The notes under the pieces were generated by a model. The model ran no database searches, was not told the origin of the DNA, and saw only the letters and a list, made by a program, of their open reading frames with translations. From Owenia fusiformis (taxonomy: Eukaryota; Annelida; Polychaeta; Sabellida; Oweniidae), in contig CAIIXF020000006.1 in assembly GCA_903813345.2 (NCBI GenBank), positions 13,272,348-13,336,347 of the forward strand: DNA of 64,000 bases, given 5' to 3'. The position numbers and the translations under genes are program-made. Below are positions 9,831 to 20,925 of this stretch, piece by piece; positions within the stretch are counted from its first letter, which is position 1, and every line of letters starts with the position of its first letter.

Positions 9831-11864
9831 GTAAATTATTTAGGTAAGTTTGTTCCTAATATGTCTACTGTCGCTGCACCGCTGCATGTTTTATTGCGGA
9901 AAGATACCGTATTCGCTTGGGATAGTGCACAGCAAGCTGCTTTTGACAAAATAAAGCAACTTATAAGTAAAGCCCCAGTCTTAGCATTTTATGATGTTGA
10001 AAAACCAACTATTGTTTGTGCCGATAGTAGTTCTTTTGGACTGGGTGCTTGTTTGTTTCAACATCACGGTACGGATGATGTTCGACCTGTTTGCTATGCA
10101 TCCCGCACTTTGAGTGATGCTGAAAAGAATAATGCGATGATAGAAAAGGAATGCCTAGCATCGGTATGGGCATCCGAGAGATTTAGTCGGTATTTGATTG
10201 GTTTGGATGAGTATGAGTTGATAAGTGATCATCGTCCACTGATTCCGCTTATAAATACAAAAGATATAGATCAAACACCGATTCGTTGTCAAAGATTGCT
10301 AATGAGACTAATGCGATTTAACCCGAAAGCTAGATATGTACCTGGCAAGGATCCAGAAATGGTTATTGCGGATTGTCTTAGTCGCGCTCCGTTGCCAGAT
10401 TGCGAGGAGAAATGTGAAATAGAGTCTCAACAAGAAGTTGAAAGATATTTATGTCATGTTGAAGTCAATAGACCGATTGCGGATTATTTGATAAACCAGA
10501 TAAAGACTGTTACTTCTACTGATTCGGAACTTGAACTTGTTAAAGACTATATTGTGCATGGTTGGCCAAATTCAATCAAGTCAGTTCCAACAGATATTAA
10601 AATGTACTATAAAGATCAAGGTATGCTTTCTATTTACAATGGAATAGTTACATTTGGTTCAAGAATAGTAGTACCAAGATCGTTGCGACCGGATATATTA
10701 CAAAGAATTCATGATGGACATTTAGGAATTTCAAAATGTCGCGAAAGAGCCAAACAAAGTGTATGGTGGCCCGGCATAAGTTCAGATATTCAGTCGGTTG
10801 TTATGAAATGTGATCATTGTTTAACACATAGTAATACTCAGAGAAAACAACCTTTGATTCTAACTCCATTACCAGTCCGTCCATGGAGTCACATATGTGC
10901 AGATTTGTGTGAATATGAAATGAAACATTATCTTGTTGTTGTGGATTATTACTCAAGATTTCCTGAAGTAGCACTAATGAATAAAGATACAACTGCGCGA
11001 AATGTTATCGATAAGATGAAAAGCATCTTCGCACGTTTTGGGTTGCCTGATGAGTTAACCAGTGATAATTGTCTTCAGTTTACCAGTAATGAATTTGCGG
11101 ACTTTGCTAATGAATATGATTTTAAACATACCACTAGTTCGCCACATTTTCCACAGGCCAATGGGCAAATCGAGCGTGGCGTCCAGATAATTAAGCGTTT
11201 TCTAACTCAGAAAGACCCTTGCAAAGCATTATTAGCATACAGGTCAACACCAATTCAAGCTACAGGATTTTCACCTGCACAAATGCTAATGGGTAGACAG
11301 TTGAGAACTACAATACCAACTATGCCTTGTAACCTAATGCCAAAGTGGCCTAATCTTAAAAATGTTGCAAAACAAGATAAAATTACCAAACAGTCATATA
11401 AACGTTACTATGACAACCATCATGGGGTAAGGGATTTGGTTCCTTTGATTCCAGGAGATTCAGTGCGTATTAAACATGATAAAGAATCTGATTGGTCAAT
11501 TAAGGGTATTGTTCAATCCAAGCATGATGCTCCTAGGTCATATATTGTAAAAACAGATAGGGGACTATATAGACGCAATAGACGTCATATAATGCCAGAT
11601 AAGACAGATGTGAAGTTTCATGATAATCCTTCTCACACTCTTGAAAAGTCATATCTGCCTCAAGTTCCTGTTGTACCAATTATAGATCCACCCACTGATT
11701 GTGATAATAAACAGCCAAGTGATGCACCACTTCCAGTTACACAAGTGCAATCACCTGGTAAAATTAAACCTGACATTAGTGTGTGTCCTACTGACAGTAA
11801 ACCAGTCACACGTGCCAGTAGAGGCCTTATAATAAAAAGACCTGCAAGATATTGTAGTGATTAG
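9828..11864 (+). CDS. RNase H-integrase part of pol (gypsy ORF2)
   Basis: 678 codons from MVNYLGKF. The same frame is open back to at least 9786, so 9828 is not a real start but the first ATG after the frameshift. RNase H: D66 in ADSSSFGLGA, E108 in EKECLASVWA, D134 in ISDHRPL. The integrase zinc-binding HHCC is H295, H298, C328, C331. The integrase core is D359, D413, E449, i.e. D-x53-D-x35-E, the canonical DD35E spacing, with the NGQIERGV block. A C-terminal basic domain follows (about 540-600), then a Pro-rich tail. No chromodomain or envelope is recognised. It would remove the RNA template strand and integrate the cDNA. Expression in this copy would need a ribosomal frameshift or a repaired frame. 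Confidence 0.93.
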   Translation: MVNYLGKFVPNMSTVAAPLHVLLRKDTVFAWDSAQQAAFDKIKQLISKAPVLAFYDVEKPTIVCADSSSFGLGACLFQHHGTDDVRPVCYASRTLSDAEKNNAMIEKECLASVWASERFSRYLIGLDEYELISDHRPLIPLINTKDIDQTPIRCQRLLMRLMRFNPKARYVPGKDPEMVIADCLSRAPLPDCEEKCEIESQQEVERYLCHVEVNRPIADYLINQIKTVTSTDSELELVKDYIVHGWPNSIKSVPTDIKMYYKDQGMLSIYNGIVTFGSRIVVPRSLRPDILQRIHDGHLGISKCRERAKQSVWWPGISSDIQSVVMKCDHCLTHSNTQRKQPLILTPLPVRPWSHICADLCEYEMKHYLVVVDYYSRFPEVALMNKDTTARNVIDKMKSIFARFGLPDELTSDNCLQFTSNEFADFANEYDFKHTTSSPHFPQANGQIERGVQIIKRFLTQKDPCKALLAYRSTPIQATGFSPAQMLMGRQLRTTIPTMPCNLMPKWPNLKNVAKQDKITKQSYKRYYDNHHGVRDLVPLIPGDSVRIKHDKESDWSIKGIVQSKHDAPRSYIVKTDRGLYRRNRRHIMPDKTDVKFHDNPSHTLEKSYLPQVPVVPIIDPPTDCDNKQPSDAPLPVTQVQSPGKIKPDISVCPTDSKPVTRASRGLIIKRPARYCSD

Positions 11865-11947
11865 AAACAGATTTATTTGATCAATACAGAGATATAAAAT
11901 TAACACTTACTTGAAACGTTTTAAACTTAAAATGATTGTTCATTTTT

Positions 11948-11962
11948 GGAAAAAAAGGAAGA
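11948..11962 (+). other. polypurine tract
   Basis: Fifteen uninterrupted purines (GGAAAAAAAGGAAGA) directly before the 3' LTR, the plus-strand primer site expected there. Confidence 0.9.
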
Positions 11963-12117
11963 TGTCATAATATATAGTCTTAACAATTATGTAAGCATTC
12001 ATCAGACTGTACCATGTGCTTTTGTTGTTATGATTATTATGTAAATGGGTCACGTGACCAGATATGATGCAACAATAAATCGAGACTTAGAAGTCACTGA
12101 TCTATGAGTTCACTTCA
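11963..12117 (+). repeat. 3' LTR (155 bp)
   Basis: Matches the 5' LTR at 154 of 155 positions, begins TG and ends CA. The AATAAA at 12074-12079 would polyadenylate the transcript. Confidence 0.95.
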
Positions 12118-12290
12118 ATGGGTACTTCACTTGAAATAAAACATATTGTTTTAATAAAAACCACTGTATTTATGCCCAGAGAGTACTCATGGTGAAAGAT
12201 ATGACCGTCTAAAATCACTTGCCATACTGCACGTGGTCTTTTCAGCATACAGGCAGTAATAGTATTCTATTTTGCAAAAATGCATTTGTT
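12118..12290. mobile_element. palindromic foldback element, right part, with right ATGGG duplication
   Basis: Starts with the ATGGG duplication at 12118-12122. It is the inverse of 6788-6960 and continues the foldback element interrupted by the retrotransposon. The outer boundary near 12290 is approximate because similarity fades. Confidence 0.75.
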
Positions 12291-13619
12291 GGCAAATTAT
12301 TATGATAATAATCTTTATTATTTTTTTTATTATTTCTTATTATATATTATATTATTATTACATAAAGTCAATACACATTATTATACAAATTATTTACAGT
12401 GGTATTATATAATATTACATAATCTTACATAATAGATTACATAACCATTATGTAACGATATTTTTGCAAATAGGGCTAAAACCAGCCTTCTTCTTAAAGG
12501 GTGACGCATATCGTTTAGCAAATCGAACGCTCGTTTCTGGTGTTGCTCACCGTTTAGTATAAAAGGCCCGATCCCGGAATAATACTCAAGGGTTCACAGG
12601 TTCGAGGTCGTTGTGTCAACACCTCTAACTGTTATATAGCATAAGTATATAATAGATTGTCACACATTTATAAAAGGGTGATTTTTATTTTGACAAATCA
12701 ATTCCACATTTATGGGTGAAGTTTCAGGATCTTCTATTTGTGTATAATAAGGAAAAATTGGCATCTAAATTTCCCCATAACGTAATAGCACACAGCTTGG
12801 CATATGAAATATCCTACAAATGAAACAAAGCAGTTCTAATACAAGGATTTATATTGGCTGTTGTACATGTATTCTTTGAACGCAATCACTCTATGGATAA
12901 CGTTTTCAAAATCATTATAAACGGATTACTTTATCTCAAAGACAATTTCAATAAACTGGATTTTACAGAACTCCCCTTATTTCTAAATAAGCCTGGAGCC
13001 GCCATATTGTTTTTATACGGGAAGCTTATCGGAGCCCTTTAAAATCAAAAAGGGGTCCTTTTTACTAAACAATCGTAAAATCGTAAGTTACAGTTAGAGT
13101 GAAACCTATTTCTAATCTGGAAAAAGAATTAGTAGCTGACCCACTTTTAGTCCAATTAACTAATAGAAGAAAAATACCTATAATTTAACATGTTCCAACA
13201 AAGAGGATAATTCTTACTTTAATATAAGTATGGGCATTCAATAGACATGTGTAGTTTCCAATTCTACCTGGCCTATCTTAATTGTGCTGATTGATGAAAT
13301 ATATCATATTGCCAGAAATAATGATGCTACTCGAGACAATCAACTTGTTGTCTGATAGAATAAGATCTACGACATCCTGAGACCTGTCACGTCTTGGCAC
13401 AATTAGCCAAATGTAAGGTAATAAGATTGTACTTGATTTGCTTTATGTACACAAGTGATTGGACAGGTTAAGAGGCATCATCATCTACTTAAAGAGTAAA
13501 ATGAAATACACATCGTGAAATAAATCAAGTTTTAAGGACTTAGGTTAAAATTTATACAGGGTAGGCCATATAAATTGGACCATGCATCATTCTTAAAAAC
13601 ATCTGTCGAAATCAAAAAG
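12291..13619. other. non-coding stretch, no gene recognised
   Basis: About 12300-12430 is a TTA/TAT-rich low-complexity tract. Nothing further was recognised; the short open frame at 12854-13042 shows no family motif. Confidence 0.4.
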
Positions 13620-13821
13620 ATGTTAATCATGACAATTTTAGATTATGTTAATCATGACAATTTTAGATTATGTTAATCAAGACAATTTTAAATTATGTTA
13701 ATCATGACAATTTTAGATTATGTTAATCAAGACAATTTTAGATTATGTTAATCATGACAATTTTAGATTATGTTAATCATGACAATTTTAGATTATGTTA
13801 ATCATGACAATTTTAGATTAT
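13620..13821. repeat. 25 bp minisatellite, about 8 copies
   Basis: Unit ATGTTAATCATGACAATTTT plus AGATT. The units are nearly identical; the main variant is CATG versus CAAG. Confidence 0.95.
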
Positions 13822-14342
13822 GTTGTCACAATTTCCATGGTTAGGTATTGTGACTGGCTAGAAAAGTGTAACACCAATACAAAATGATTCGTTAAAAAAA
13901 TGTTACCACTGCTTAGAGGAGAAAATGCACCTACAATCCTACATGTATCTCTAGATTGGATTCTGGGATATTCTCCCTCTTGCTTAAGCTATGAAGAACA
14001 CTTATGACAGTAAATGAAGGGAGATTACGATTCTATTGGGACAAAAACAAAAGGATCTTTACCCTCAAAAATAGCTTCTCACCACTCACAGTGAATATCA
14101 ATTTAAGAAAAGTCAATCTCATTTTTAGGATAAAGAATATCAATATGTATTAAACTTTAAAAATGGCCTTCAGGGAAATCAGTTTACATAGTTTTGTCCA
14201 GGTATTTATCTTAATAAAACGGAGAAATAGCAACACTAATGAGTAGGGAATCAAAAAGCCACAAGAATCAAAGGTAGTGGGGGCAATGACTGATGTACTG
14301 ACGTCTTCAGTATGAGGTATAGATCCCTTGACATGTTCTATC
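13822..14342. other. non-coding stretch, nothing recognised
   Basis: No repeat or coding signal was found. Confidence 0.4.
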
Positions 14343-14347
14343 ATTAA

Positions 14348-14402
14348 CACTGGCGGATCCAGGGGGGGGGGGGTATCGGGCCTTGGCTCAGCTACGCCAG
14401 TG
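14348..14402. mobile_element. 55 bp miniature TIR element with ATTAA duplication
   Basis: CACTGGCG at the left end and CGCCAGTG at the right form an 8 bp perfect inverted repeat. ATTAA precedes it (14343-14347) and follows it (14403-14407). The interior is a G run and about 30 bp of unique sequence. It looks like an extreme internal-deletion derivative of a DNA transposon starting CAC with 5 bp duplications. Confidence 0.65.
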
Positions 14403-14659
14403 ATTAACTATTAATCATCATAAGAGCCACCCACAGTATAAACTAATGCAACCCCTAGAATTGAAATCAGACCAATTACTAACAGCAACTCCAAGAGGAG
14501 AAAATCCCACCAAACAAAATATATTTTCTCAAATCAATCATCTTTTTGCTATAGCATCATTCAAAATTTAAACCAGATCCACCATTTGATGGTATTTGAT
14601 TTATCACAAAATTACATTTTTTACAATAAAAAGTGATACACAGTTTGGATTTAGCATCT

Positions 14660-14960
14660 ACATTAGAAATTCGTTCTTGAAAATAAGGACTTATTCCCCA
14701 AAGAAATTAACCTGTAAAATATGGACCAAATCTGATAACTGATATTTACATTTTTTCATGAAATGGCGACTATTTAAAATTCAGTGGCCATCTTGGCCTT
14801 TTCAAATCTGTAAAGAAGTATTTGAGTTATGAAAGATTACATTTCTTACAAAAAGCCCATAAAACATGTAAAATTTGAAAATCCTTCTTGAGCAAAATTT
14901 GATTTATCCCACAGACAGATATACATACAGATGGACAAATGGCATCTCTATATTCATTAT
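14660..14960 (+). mobile_element. decayed 3' end of a pearl-like element (type of 17262-18126)
   Basis: Shares blocks with copy D: GTGGCCATCTTG, TTTGAGTTAT-AAAGATTACA, AAAATTTGA-, CTTCTTGAGCA, then a degraded ACAGACAGATA..GGACAAATGG stretch and a CTCTATAT block. The terminal hairpin is no longer recognisable. Confidence 0.55.
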
Positions 14961-15139
14961 GAACCTTTTCGATGAAATAATTACAATCAAGATGAAACAT
15001 CAACATCAAATGCCAAACCACAATATTATTAATCTAAAGTCATTAGACTGCTTTGTCTCAAGTATCCAAGACTGTTGATAAAATTAGTTACAAAAATAGA
15101 TGAAAATATTAGTTATTGTTATGATTCACATTTTTGTAT

Positions 15140-15420
15140 TTTTTTGCAGGTAAACAGATAAGTTACGTTAACCTTGTAAATATTATATAACAGATAAGTT
15201 ATATTAACCTTGCTAATATTATACAGCCAGATAGATGGCCATGAGATCTAAGAACATTATCCCTCCTTAGGTGCTTTATATGATTGTATAATACCATTGT
15301 ATAACTGCAATATAAAACCAACACTCATCGTATATAACTCTTGAGAACAATATACAACTTCTGGATAGAGTATACAACTCCTGAGCAGCTTATACAACTC
15401 CTCAACTTGATATACTGCTG
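15140..15420. repeat. two short degenerate tandem repeats
   Basis: 15152-15229 holds two copies of about 39 bp beginning CAGATAAGTTA. About 15327-15412 holds three to four degenerate copies of about 28 bp containing ATACAACTCCTGAG. Confidence 0.7.
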
Positions 15421-15460
15421 AATTTATATTAACCTTTTATTGATTAAAGATTAAGGTGGG

Positions 15461-16106
15461 ATAATAAGACCATATAATGGTTGATTCTGTATATTGTTAT
15501 ACTCTTGTGAGTAAATGATATATTCACTCATTCTCTTCAGTCACTCGTGAATATATCATATCAACGGTGATCCGCTCGATTACACTGGTTACCGGAACGG
15601 TTTGTTTCAGTTGTAGGCGGAATCCCCACAACATTTTTTCTCACAAACGTATATCAGTATCATATGTTTTAGAAAATGTACATGTTTGCTAAAAAATAGC
15701 TCAGAAGACACCAGAATCGTCGATTTAATTCCTCACTTAAGTTACATAAACTATATGGGTTAAAAGTGCAGATCTTAACTGTTTTTCGAAATTCCATTTA
15801 TGTAACTATAGTGAGGAATTAAATCGACGATTCTGTTGTCTTCTGAACTATTTGTTCGCAAATATGTACATTTTCTTAAACATATGACACTGATACACGT
15901 TTGGGATAAAAATGTTGTGGGAATTCTGCCTACAACGTGTGAAATAAGAAAATAAAAATAAAAATCGTACCTTCGACGTTCCGACATTTTGTTACCAAAA
16001 CGAACCGTTTCGGTAACCAGCGTAATCCAGTGGATCACCAGTGTCATATACTCACTTGAGTATAAACACGATATTCGGAATCAACCATTATATAACCTCA
16101 TATTAT
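15461..16106. mobile_element. 646 bp palindromic foldback MITE
   Basis: The left half pairs with the right half nearly throughout. Outer block TATATAATGGTTGATTC (inverse near 16078-16095); inner blocks GTTACCGGAACGGTTTG versus its inverse near 16000-16018, ACAACATTTTT, ATGTACAT, and GAATTAAATCGACGATTCTG near the centre. The centre is near 15775-15785. No ORF spans it. Arms of about 300 bp would give a very stable hairpin RNA if transcribed. Confidence 0.85.
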
Positions 16107-17261
16107 AATACATATGACTTTATTTTTCAATCATATTCAATAATAAGCTGATACCACAAGGGTACTAGGGCAGCCAGATTTCAAAGAAGAACTACTTGAA
16201 AGCATTTGTTGCCAATTTTTGCAACATGATTAAGAATAATCTCAAATCATAAACTGACCTCTAAATTACCTGAAATGATTTCCTTAATTATTCTGAAATG
16301 ATTTCTTCTTTTATTCAACCAAGAATATCTATGAAATTCTTTACAACATTCAATTTTAAAACAACATTATACTCTGTAGGTTATAGCACCTTTACTTGTG
16401 GTTTTAATATACAACGACGTAATGAGGAGAATAACTACCTGAAATTTAGCCAGGTTTTGGGCCTGAAAGACACAAACTAGATGATCTGACTCATGTTGCC
16501 TTTAAAGGGTTAAATTGCTACGTTACAAAGTATTTTGACAAGAAGATTCGAAACGAAGGATTTTGTGCCTGTGTTACACCTCAAAAATCCTTTGTTATAG
16601 AGCTTTTTGAAGCAAATTAAATCAACGGTGTAACTCTAGTCCACATATAGTAGAAGGATATGCAGTGGAGTGCTAATGAAAAATAAAATAGAAAAAATAA
16701 AACTTGCAGATTTGTTAAATATAGCAGAAATCGTACCCTCCCTCTCTCCACTCATTTTGTCAAATTTACGGCTGTTTCACACTGGTCCCAAAATATTTTT
16801 TATCACATACCAAAATCAAAAAATATTCAGTTTCTAGATAACCATGTTTCAGCACACGATGATGTCTTGAATCATGTAGCATATAATATTTCTTTCAATT
16901 TTCAGAACATTTATTTTGAAAAGGATTGAGGTCACCTTCAAGATCTAGGTGCCTTCAACTCAATATTTCATGCACAGTAATTAAAAACACTGCTGAAGAG
17001 ATTTTACAGAAATCACCAGAGCATTCAACTAAAATTGAGTAGTCTCACTTGGGTGATCAGTGAACTGAATGTGTGACTATGCACTATTATGATGATTTAA
17101 TATTGTGCGCTACTTATGTTCCTTGGGAAGATAAAGTTTCTCTAAGGCCATTCATAGATTATAAGGACATTCTGTAACAACACAGTTCCTTCTTTGAAAT
17201 TGTCTTATATGATATGTAGTCTCAAGAAAACATGGTCGTTTTGAAAGGTTTTTCATAGTGA
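16107..17261. other. non-coding stretch, nothing recognised apart from a small hairpin
   Basis: AACGAAGGATTTT near 16551 pairs with AAAATCCTTTGTT near 16600. No coding or family signal otherwise. Confidence 0.4.
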
Positions 17262-18126
17262 ACTAGAAAAACAGCAACTCCACGGAGTAGCAAATCCCAC
17301 TGAACAAAACATATTATGCTTATTATAGCTAGTATAAATGTTGAAATGTTTGTGCACTTTGTGATAGAAGCATGACATTTGGCACAAAGTTAGTTTATAC
17401 CATTGTGAACTAGGCATCATCATATAAAATTTGAACCAAATCCGTTCACTGGTATATGAGTTATCAAAGATTACGTTTTTTAAGAAAATTGGCCGCCATC
17501 TTGAAATTCAGCCGCCATCTTGAAAATTATTTCTTGAACATAGCTACTGTGCCCCTAGGCATAATCATATAAAATTTCACCAAATCTGTTCACTGGTATT
17601 TGAGTTATCAAAGATTACGTTTTTTACGAAAAATTGCCGCCATTTTGAAATTAAGCGGCCATCTTAAAAAATTTTTGTATACATAGCTACTGTGTCTCTA
17701 AGCATCATCATATAAAATTTGAACCAAATCCGTTCACTGGTATTTAAGTTATCAAAGATTACATATTTTTACGAAAAATGGCCGCCATTTTGAAATTAAG
17801 CGGCCATCTTGAAAATCTCTTTTTGTGTGAATTACTCCTTTGTCCCTAGGCATCAGCATATAAAATTTGAACCAAATCCGTCAATTTGTATTTGAGTTAT
17901 CAACGATTACATTTTTTACGAAAAATGGTGGCCATTTTGAATTGAGTGGCCATATTAAAAATTCCTTCTGGAGCAGAGGTCCTACACTCATAAGGCATAA
18001 GCCTATAAAATTTGAACCAAATCAGTCAACCGGTATTGGAGTTATCGCCCAGACACACGGACAAACGAATGGACGCACGGATGGCTTCTCTATATCCCCC
18101 TCGAACTTCGTTCGGTGGGATAATAA
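17262..18126 (+). mobile_element. pearl/HINE-like element, diverged copy D
   Basis: Starts ACTAGAAAAACAGCAACTCC. Subterminal TCCCACTGAAC at 17295-17305 is matched inversely by GTTCGGTGGGA at 18110-18120 (one mismatch). Four to five core repeats of about 145-150 bp begin near 17413, 17558, 17705, 17851 and 18000, each with ATAAAATTTGAACCAAATC and GCCGCCATCTTGAAA blocks. The ACGG microsatellite is degraded (18045-18085). The ends match copies A-C, but the core repeat is a different sequence. Confidence 0.75.
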
Positions 18127-19427
18127 TCCTCAGTATTAGAATGTCAGATGATGTCATCCATTTTTGATTGTAATCTTATTATTAAAATATAGACTGTTAT
18201 TTTACTCTTAAATCAAGGTTATTACCCTTTTTGGGTTTATTTGTATCGTATTTTCAATATTCATGGAAATTTCAATTTCAGTGATAAATAAGTCATTGAA
18301 TAATCGTATAGTCATATATACTTTGATAAACTTTAGTAGTCTATTCATAAATCCAATTTCTTGTTTCCATGAAAAGCATCTCAGTCTTTGCTTTCTTCCT
18401 TGCGTTAAGGTAGTACTTCACAGTATATCCGCTTTTTTCTACAATTTAGATTTTCTTGAAAAAATCTTCGTAAAAGATGATACTGATGTATAACAAAATA
18501 TGTGAAAATTAGAAAGATTGACCATTTAGTTTTTTCTAAAAAATACTTTAATTTAACATTACTCTCAATGGGAAATTCTTTTTTATCTTTTTAAAAAATC
18601 CCACAATTCAGAATTTCTTTTAAAAAAAATTGGAATCATTCTATGCGACAACAAATGTATTTATAAATAAAAAATATTTGAGAAAATTCATCGTCTGGAA
18701 AAAATTGATTAATTAAAATAATCAATTATGTTTTATTGTATATAATGACTAAAACTGCCATAAAACTGCCATATAAATATAAATATTTGTCATATAAAAA
18801 ATATCAAGAAAATACAAAGTGGTTCTAAAAGGATGAAAACAGAAATTAAAAAAAAATATCCAGCAGGACTCGAAACCGCAAACTCCTGCCCAGAAGACGA
18901 GCTTACACGAGAGCAGGATTTAGGATGACTGCGCAATAGTCATTGAAGGACTACCTTAAGCATATATAAAAGACATTATTGATGAACAATATGACAGGTC
19001 CCCATGTAGACAGAACATACAGGATCAATGAACCATTCGCCCTGGAAAAACCTGTCATGTTTTATAATGCAAAATAAATTGAACAAATGAATATGTGAAA
19101 ACCTTCAGTATGGCTCATATAACTGGTCCAAATATGGGCTTTCATTTTCAAGTAACTGGTCAATATATGGACTTTTTTCATAAACATTGTGGATCATTTA
19201 ATAAGTTCTGATCATTTTTCTTTTGGAAGAAGTACAACTCTGTCCAGGGTATTTCATCAATCAGAAGTTTGAGAAGCGAAGTAAAAATGACAAGTAGGAT
19301 ATCTATTTTCAATCTGGGTGCCATCCAGGTTCAGTAGTCTTCAATATGGGTCAACTAATAGCCTGTCTATGTAAGAACATATATTGTAATCTATCTGGAC
19401 ATAAAACAAATCTCAATACATCTTTCA
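18127..19427. other. non-coding stretch, one weak pol III-like signal
   Basis: On the minus strand near 18845-18900 there is a B-box-like GGTTTCGAGTCC followed by a T run, but no convincing A box or cloverleaf. Nothing else was recognised. Confidence 0.35.
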
Positions 19428-19430
19428 TTA

Positions 19431-19872
19431 GGCCATAAGAAGTAGATTCTTTGTTTTGCGTCCTGGTAAAATCCAAATCATGCAAGGGTACAAGAAAAAC
19501 AAACACAAACTCAAGAAAAAACACAAACTTGTTTGCTGGGAAATGTATACATTTTATGGGCATAAAAAAGGATGACATACCAATTTGTAGTGATTACAAA
19601 CACATATCTATACATTTTATACAATATATTTAAACATAGCTATTATTTTTGGGTAAAAAATAAGAAATACACAATGTATGCCAAAGTAATTATAACACTG
19701 TCAATTTTGACGCACATCAAATTATCTGCCATTTCGTCTAATTCTGATTGAACGAAATGCGATGGTACTTTCAGACCCTTTTGATTGCTATTTGGATGTG
19801 TTTGTTTTTTCTGATTTACTCAAAATCGTGCAAGCAAGGGGACGCAAAACAAAGAATCTACTTCTTATGGCC
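19431..19872. mobile_element. 442 bp MITE with 33 bp TIRs and TTA duplication (PIF/Harbinger-like)
   Basis: 19431-19463 (starts GGCCATAAGAAGTAGATTC) is the exact inverse of 19840-19872, and similarity continues inward for some 40 more bases. TTA flanks both sides (19428-19430 and 19873-19875). A 3 bp TWA duplication is the signature of PIF/Harbinger. There is no transposase, so it is non-autonomous. Confidence 0.8.
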
Positions 19873-20038
19873 TTATCTGATTTTGTCAATAAGCAACTGT
19901 AACCAATATATTGCGTGTCACAAGCAGCTCAATTATTTCTGCATTATAACATAAGTTCAGAATATTGATGCGCTGCAATGTTTCAATCTCAATTTTAATT
20001 CATTAATCTTAAACAATCATTACATTTTTTGAATATGA

Positions 20039-20462
20039 GACTCATTAATTTTTGCATAAGTGCCTCCCTAATGTTTGCATTAATGCCTCCCTAATTTTTG
20101 CATAAGTGCCTCCCTAATCTTTGCATTAATGCCTCCCTAATTTTTGCATATGTGCCTCCCCAATGTTTCCATTAATGCCTCCCTAATGTTTGCATTAGTG
20201 CCTCCCTAATGTTTGCATTAATGCCTCCCTAATTTTTGCATAAGTGCCTCCCTAATGTTTGCATTAATGCCTCCCTAATGTTTGCATTAATGCCTCCCTA
20301 ATTTTTACATAAGTGCCTCCCTAATGTTTGCATTAAAGCCTCCTTAATTTTTGCTAAGTGCTTCCTTAATTTTGCAGCCATGCCTCCCTTGCTTTTGAAT
20401 TAGTAATTCCTTAATTTTTGCTAAGTGCTTCTTTAATTAATGCATTAGTACCTCCTTAATTT
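20039..20462. repeat. 23 bp minisatellite, about 18 copies
   Basis: Unit GCCTCCCTAATTTTTGCATA plus AGT, alternating with a TGTTTGCATTAAT variant, so a 46 bp dimer period shows in part. Copies become degenerate to the right. Confidence 0.92.
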
Positions 20463-20925
20463 CATATAAATGAAATGTCCAACATCTCCAATCTTTCTCC
20501 AGGCTTAGCTTTTTAACAATATTCTTTCATCCATTAGTTTATACAATATAATGTAATTTCTTCCGATAATAATGCCCTATTAGGCATGATGCATTGCATA
20601 TTTTCCAGGAAAACTAGAGGATCCGTCAAAGCAATCACCTGTTGGGAAATTTCCAATATAACCTCCCTAGAGTCAATACTGTCTGATAGTGATTAATGAA
20701 AATTAATAATTTGATCAAATATTTTTCCGCTCGAATAGACATGTTTTTTGTGGCCTTGGATGACATCAATCTCAAAGTTTAATATCAGTGTCAAAAATAA
20801 TGAAATGTTAGGGCTTGGTATCATTAAACTGGCAGATTCCTAACTCAGGTGTCCAGAGAAAATTATGGGTTTTTATGGGTTCTGAGCACTGACCCACAAA
20901 AACAAAGTACACAATGTAATGTAAA
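20463..20925. other. non-coding stretch between two tandem arrays
   Basis: No gene or repeat was recognised. Confidence 0.4.

Larger units (their letters stand above)
7305..12117 (+). mobile_element. Ty3/gypsy-type LTR retrotransposon, 4.8 kb, near-intact
   Basis: In order: 5' LTR, primer binding site, gag-protease-RT frame, RNase H-integrase frame, polypurine tract, 3' LTR, all bounded by an ATGGG duplication. RT and RNase H precede integrase, which is the Ty3/gypsy order. No envelope-like ORF follows integrase. The LTRs differ at a single base in 155, so the insertion is young, yet the coding region holds one frameshift near 9795-9800. Very short LTRs and a compact 4.8 kb length are notable. 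The clade is not assigned. Confidence 0.95.

Noticed and set aside
11865-11947. Envelope gene for the gypsy element
   Set aside because: Only about 80 bp separates the integrase stop from the polypurine tract, so no envelope can be present.
18845-18990. Possible minus-strand tRNA or SINE (B-box-like GGTTTCGAGTCC plus T run)
   Set aside because: No convincing A box or cloverleaf and only one copy in the window.
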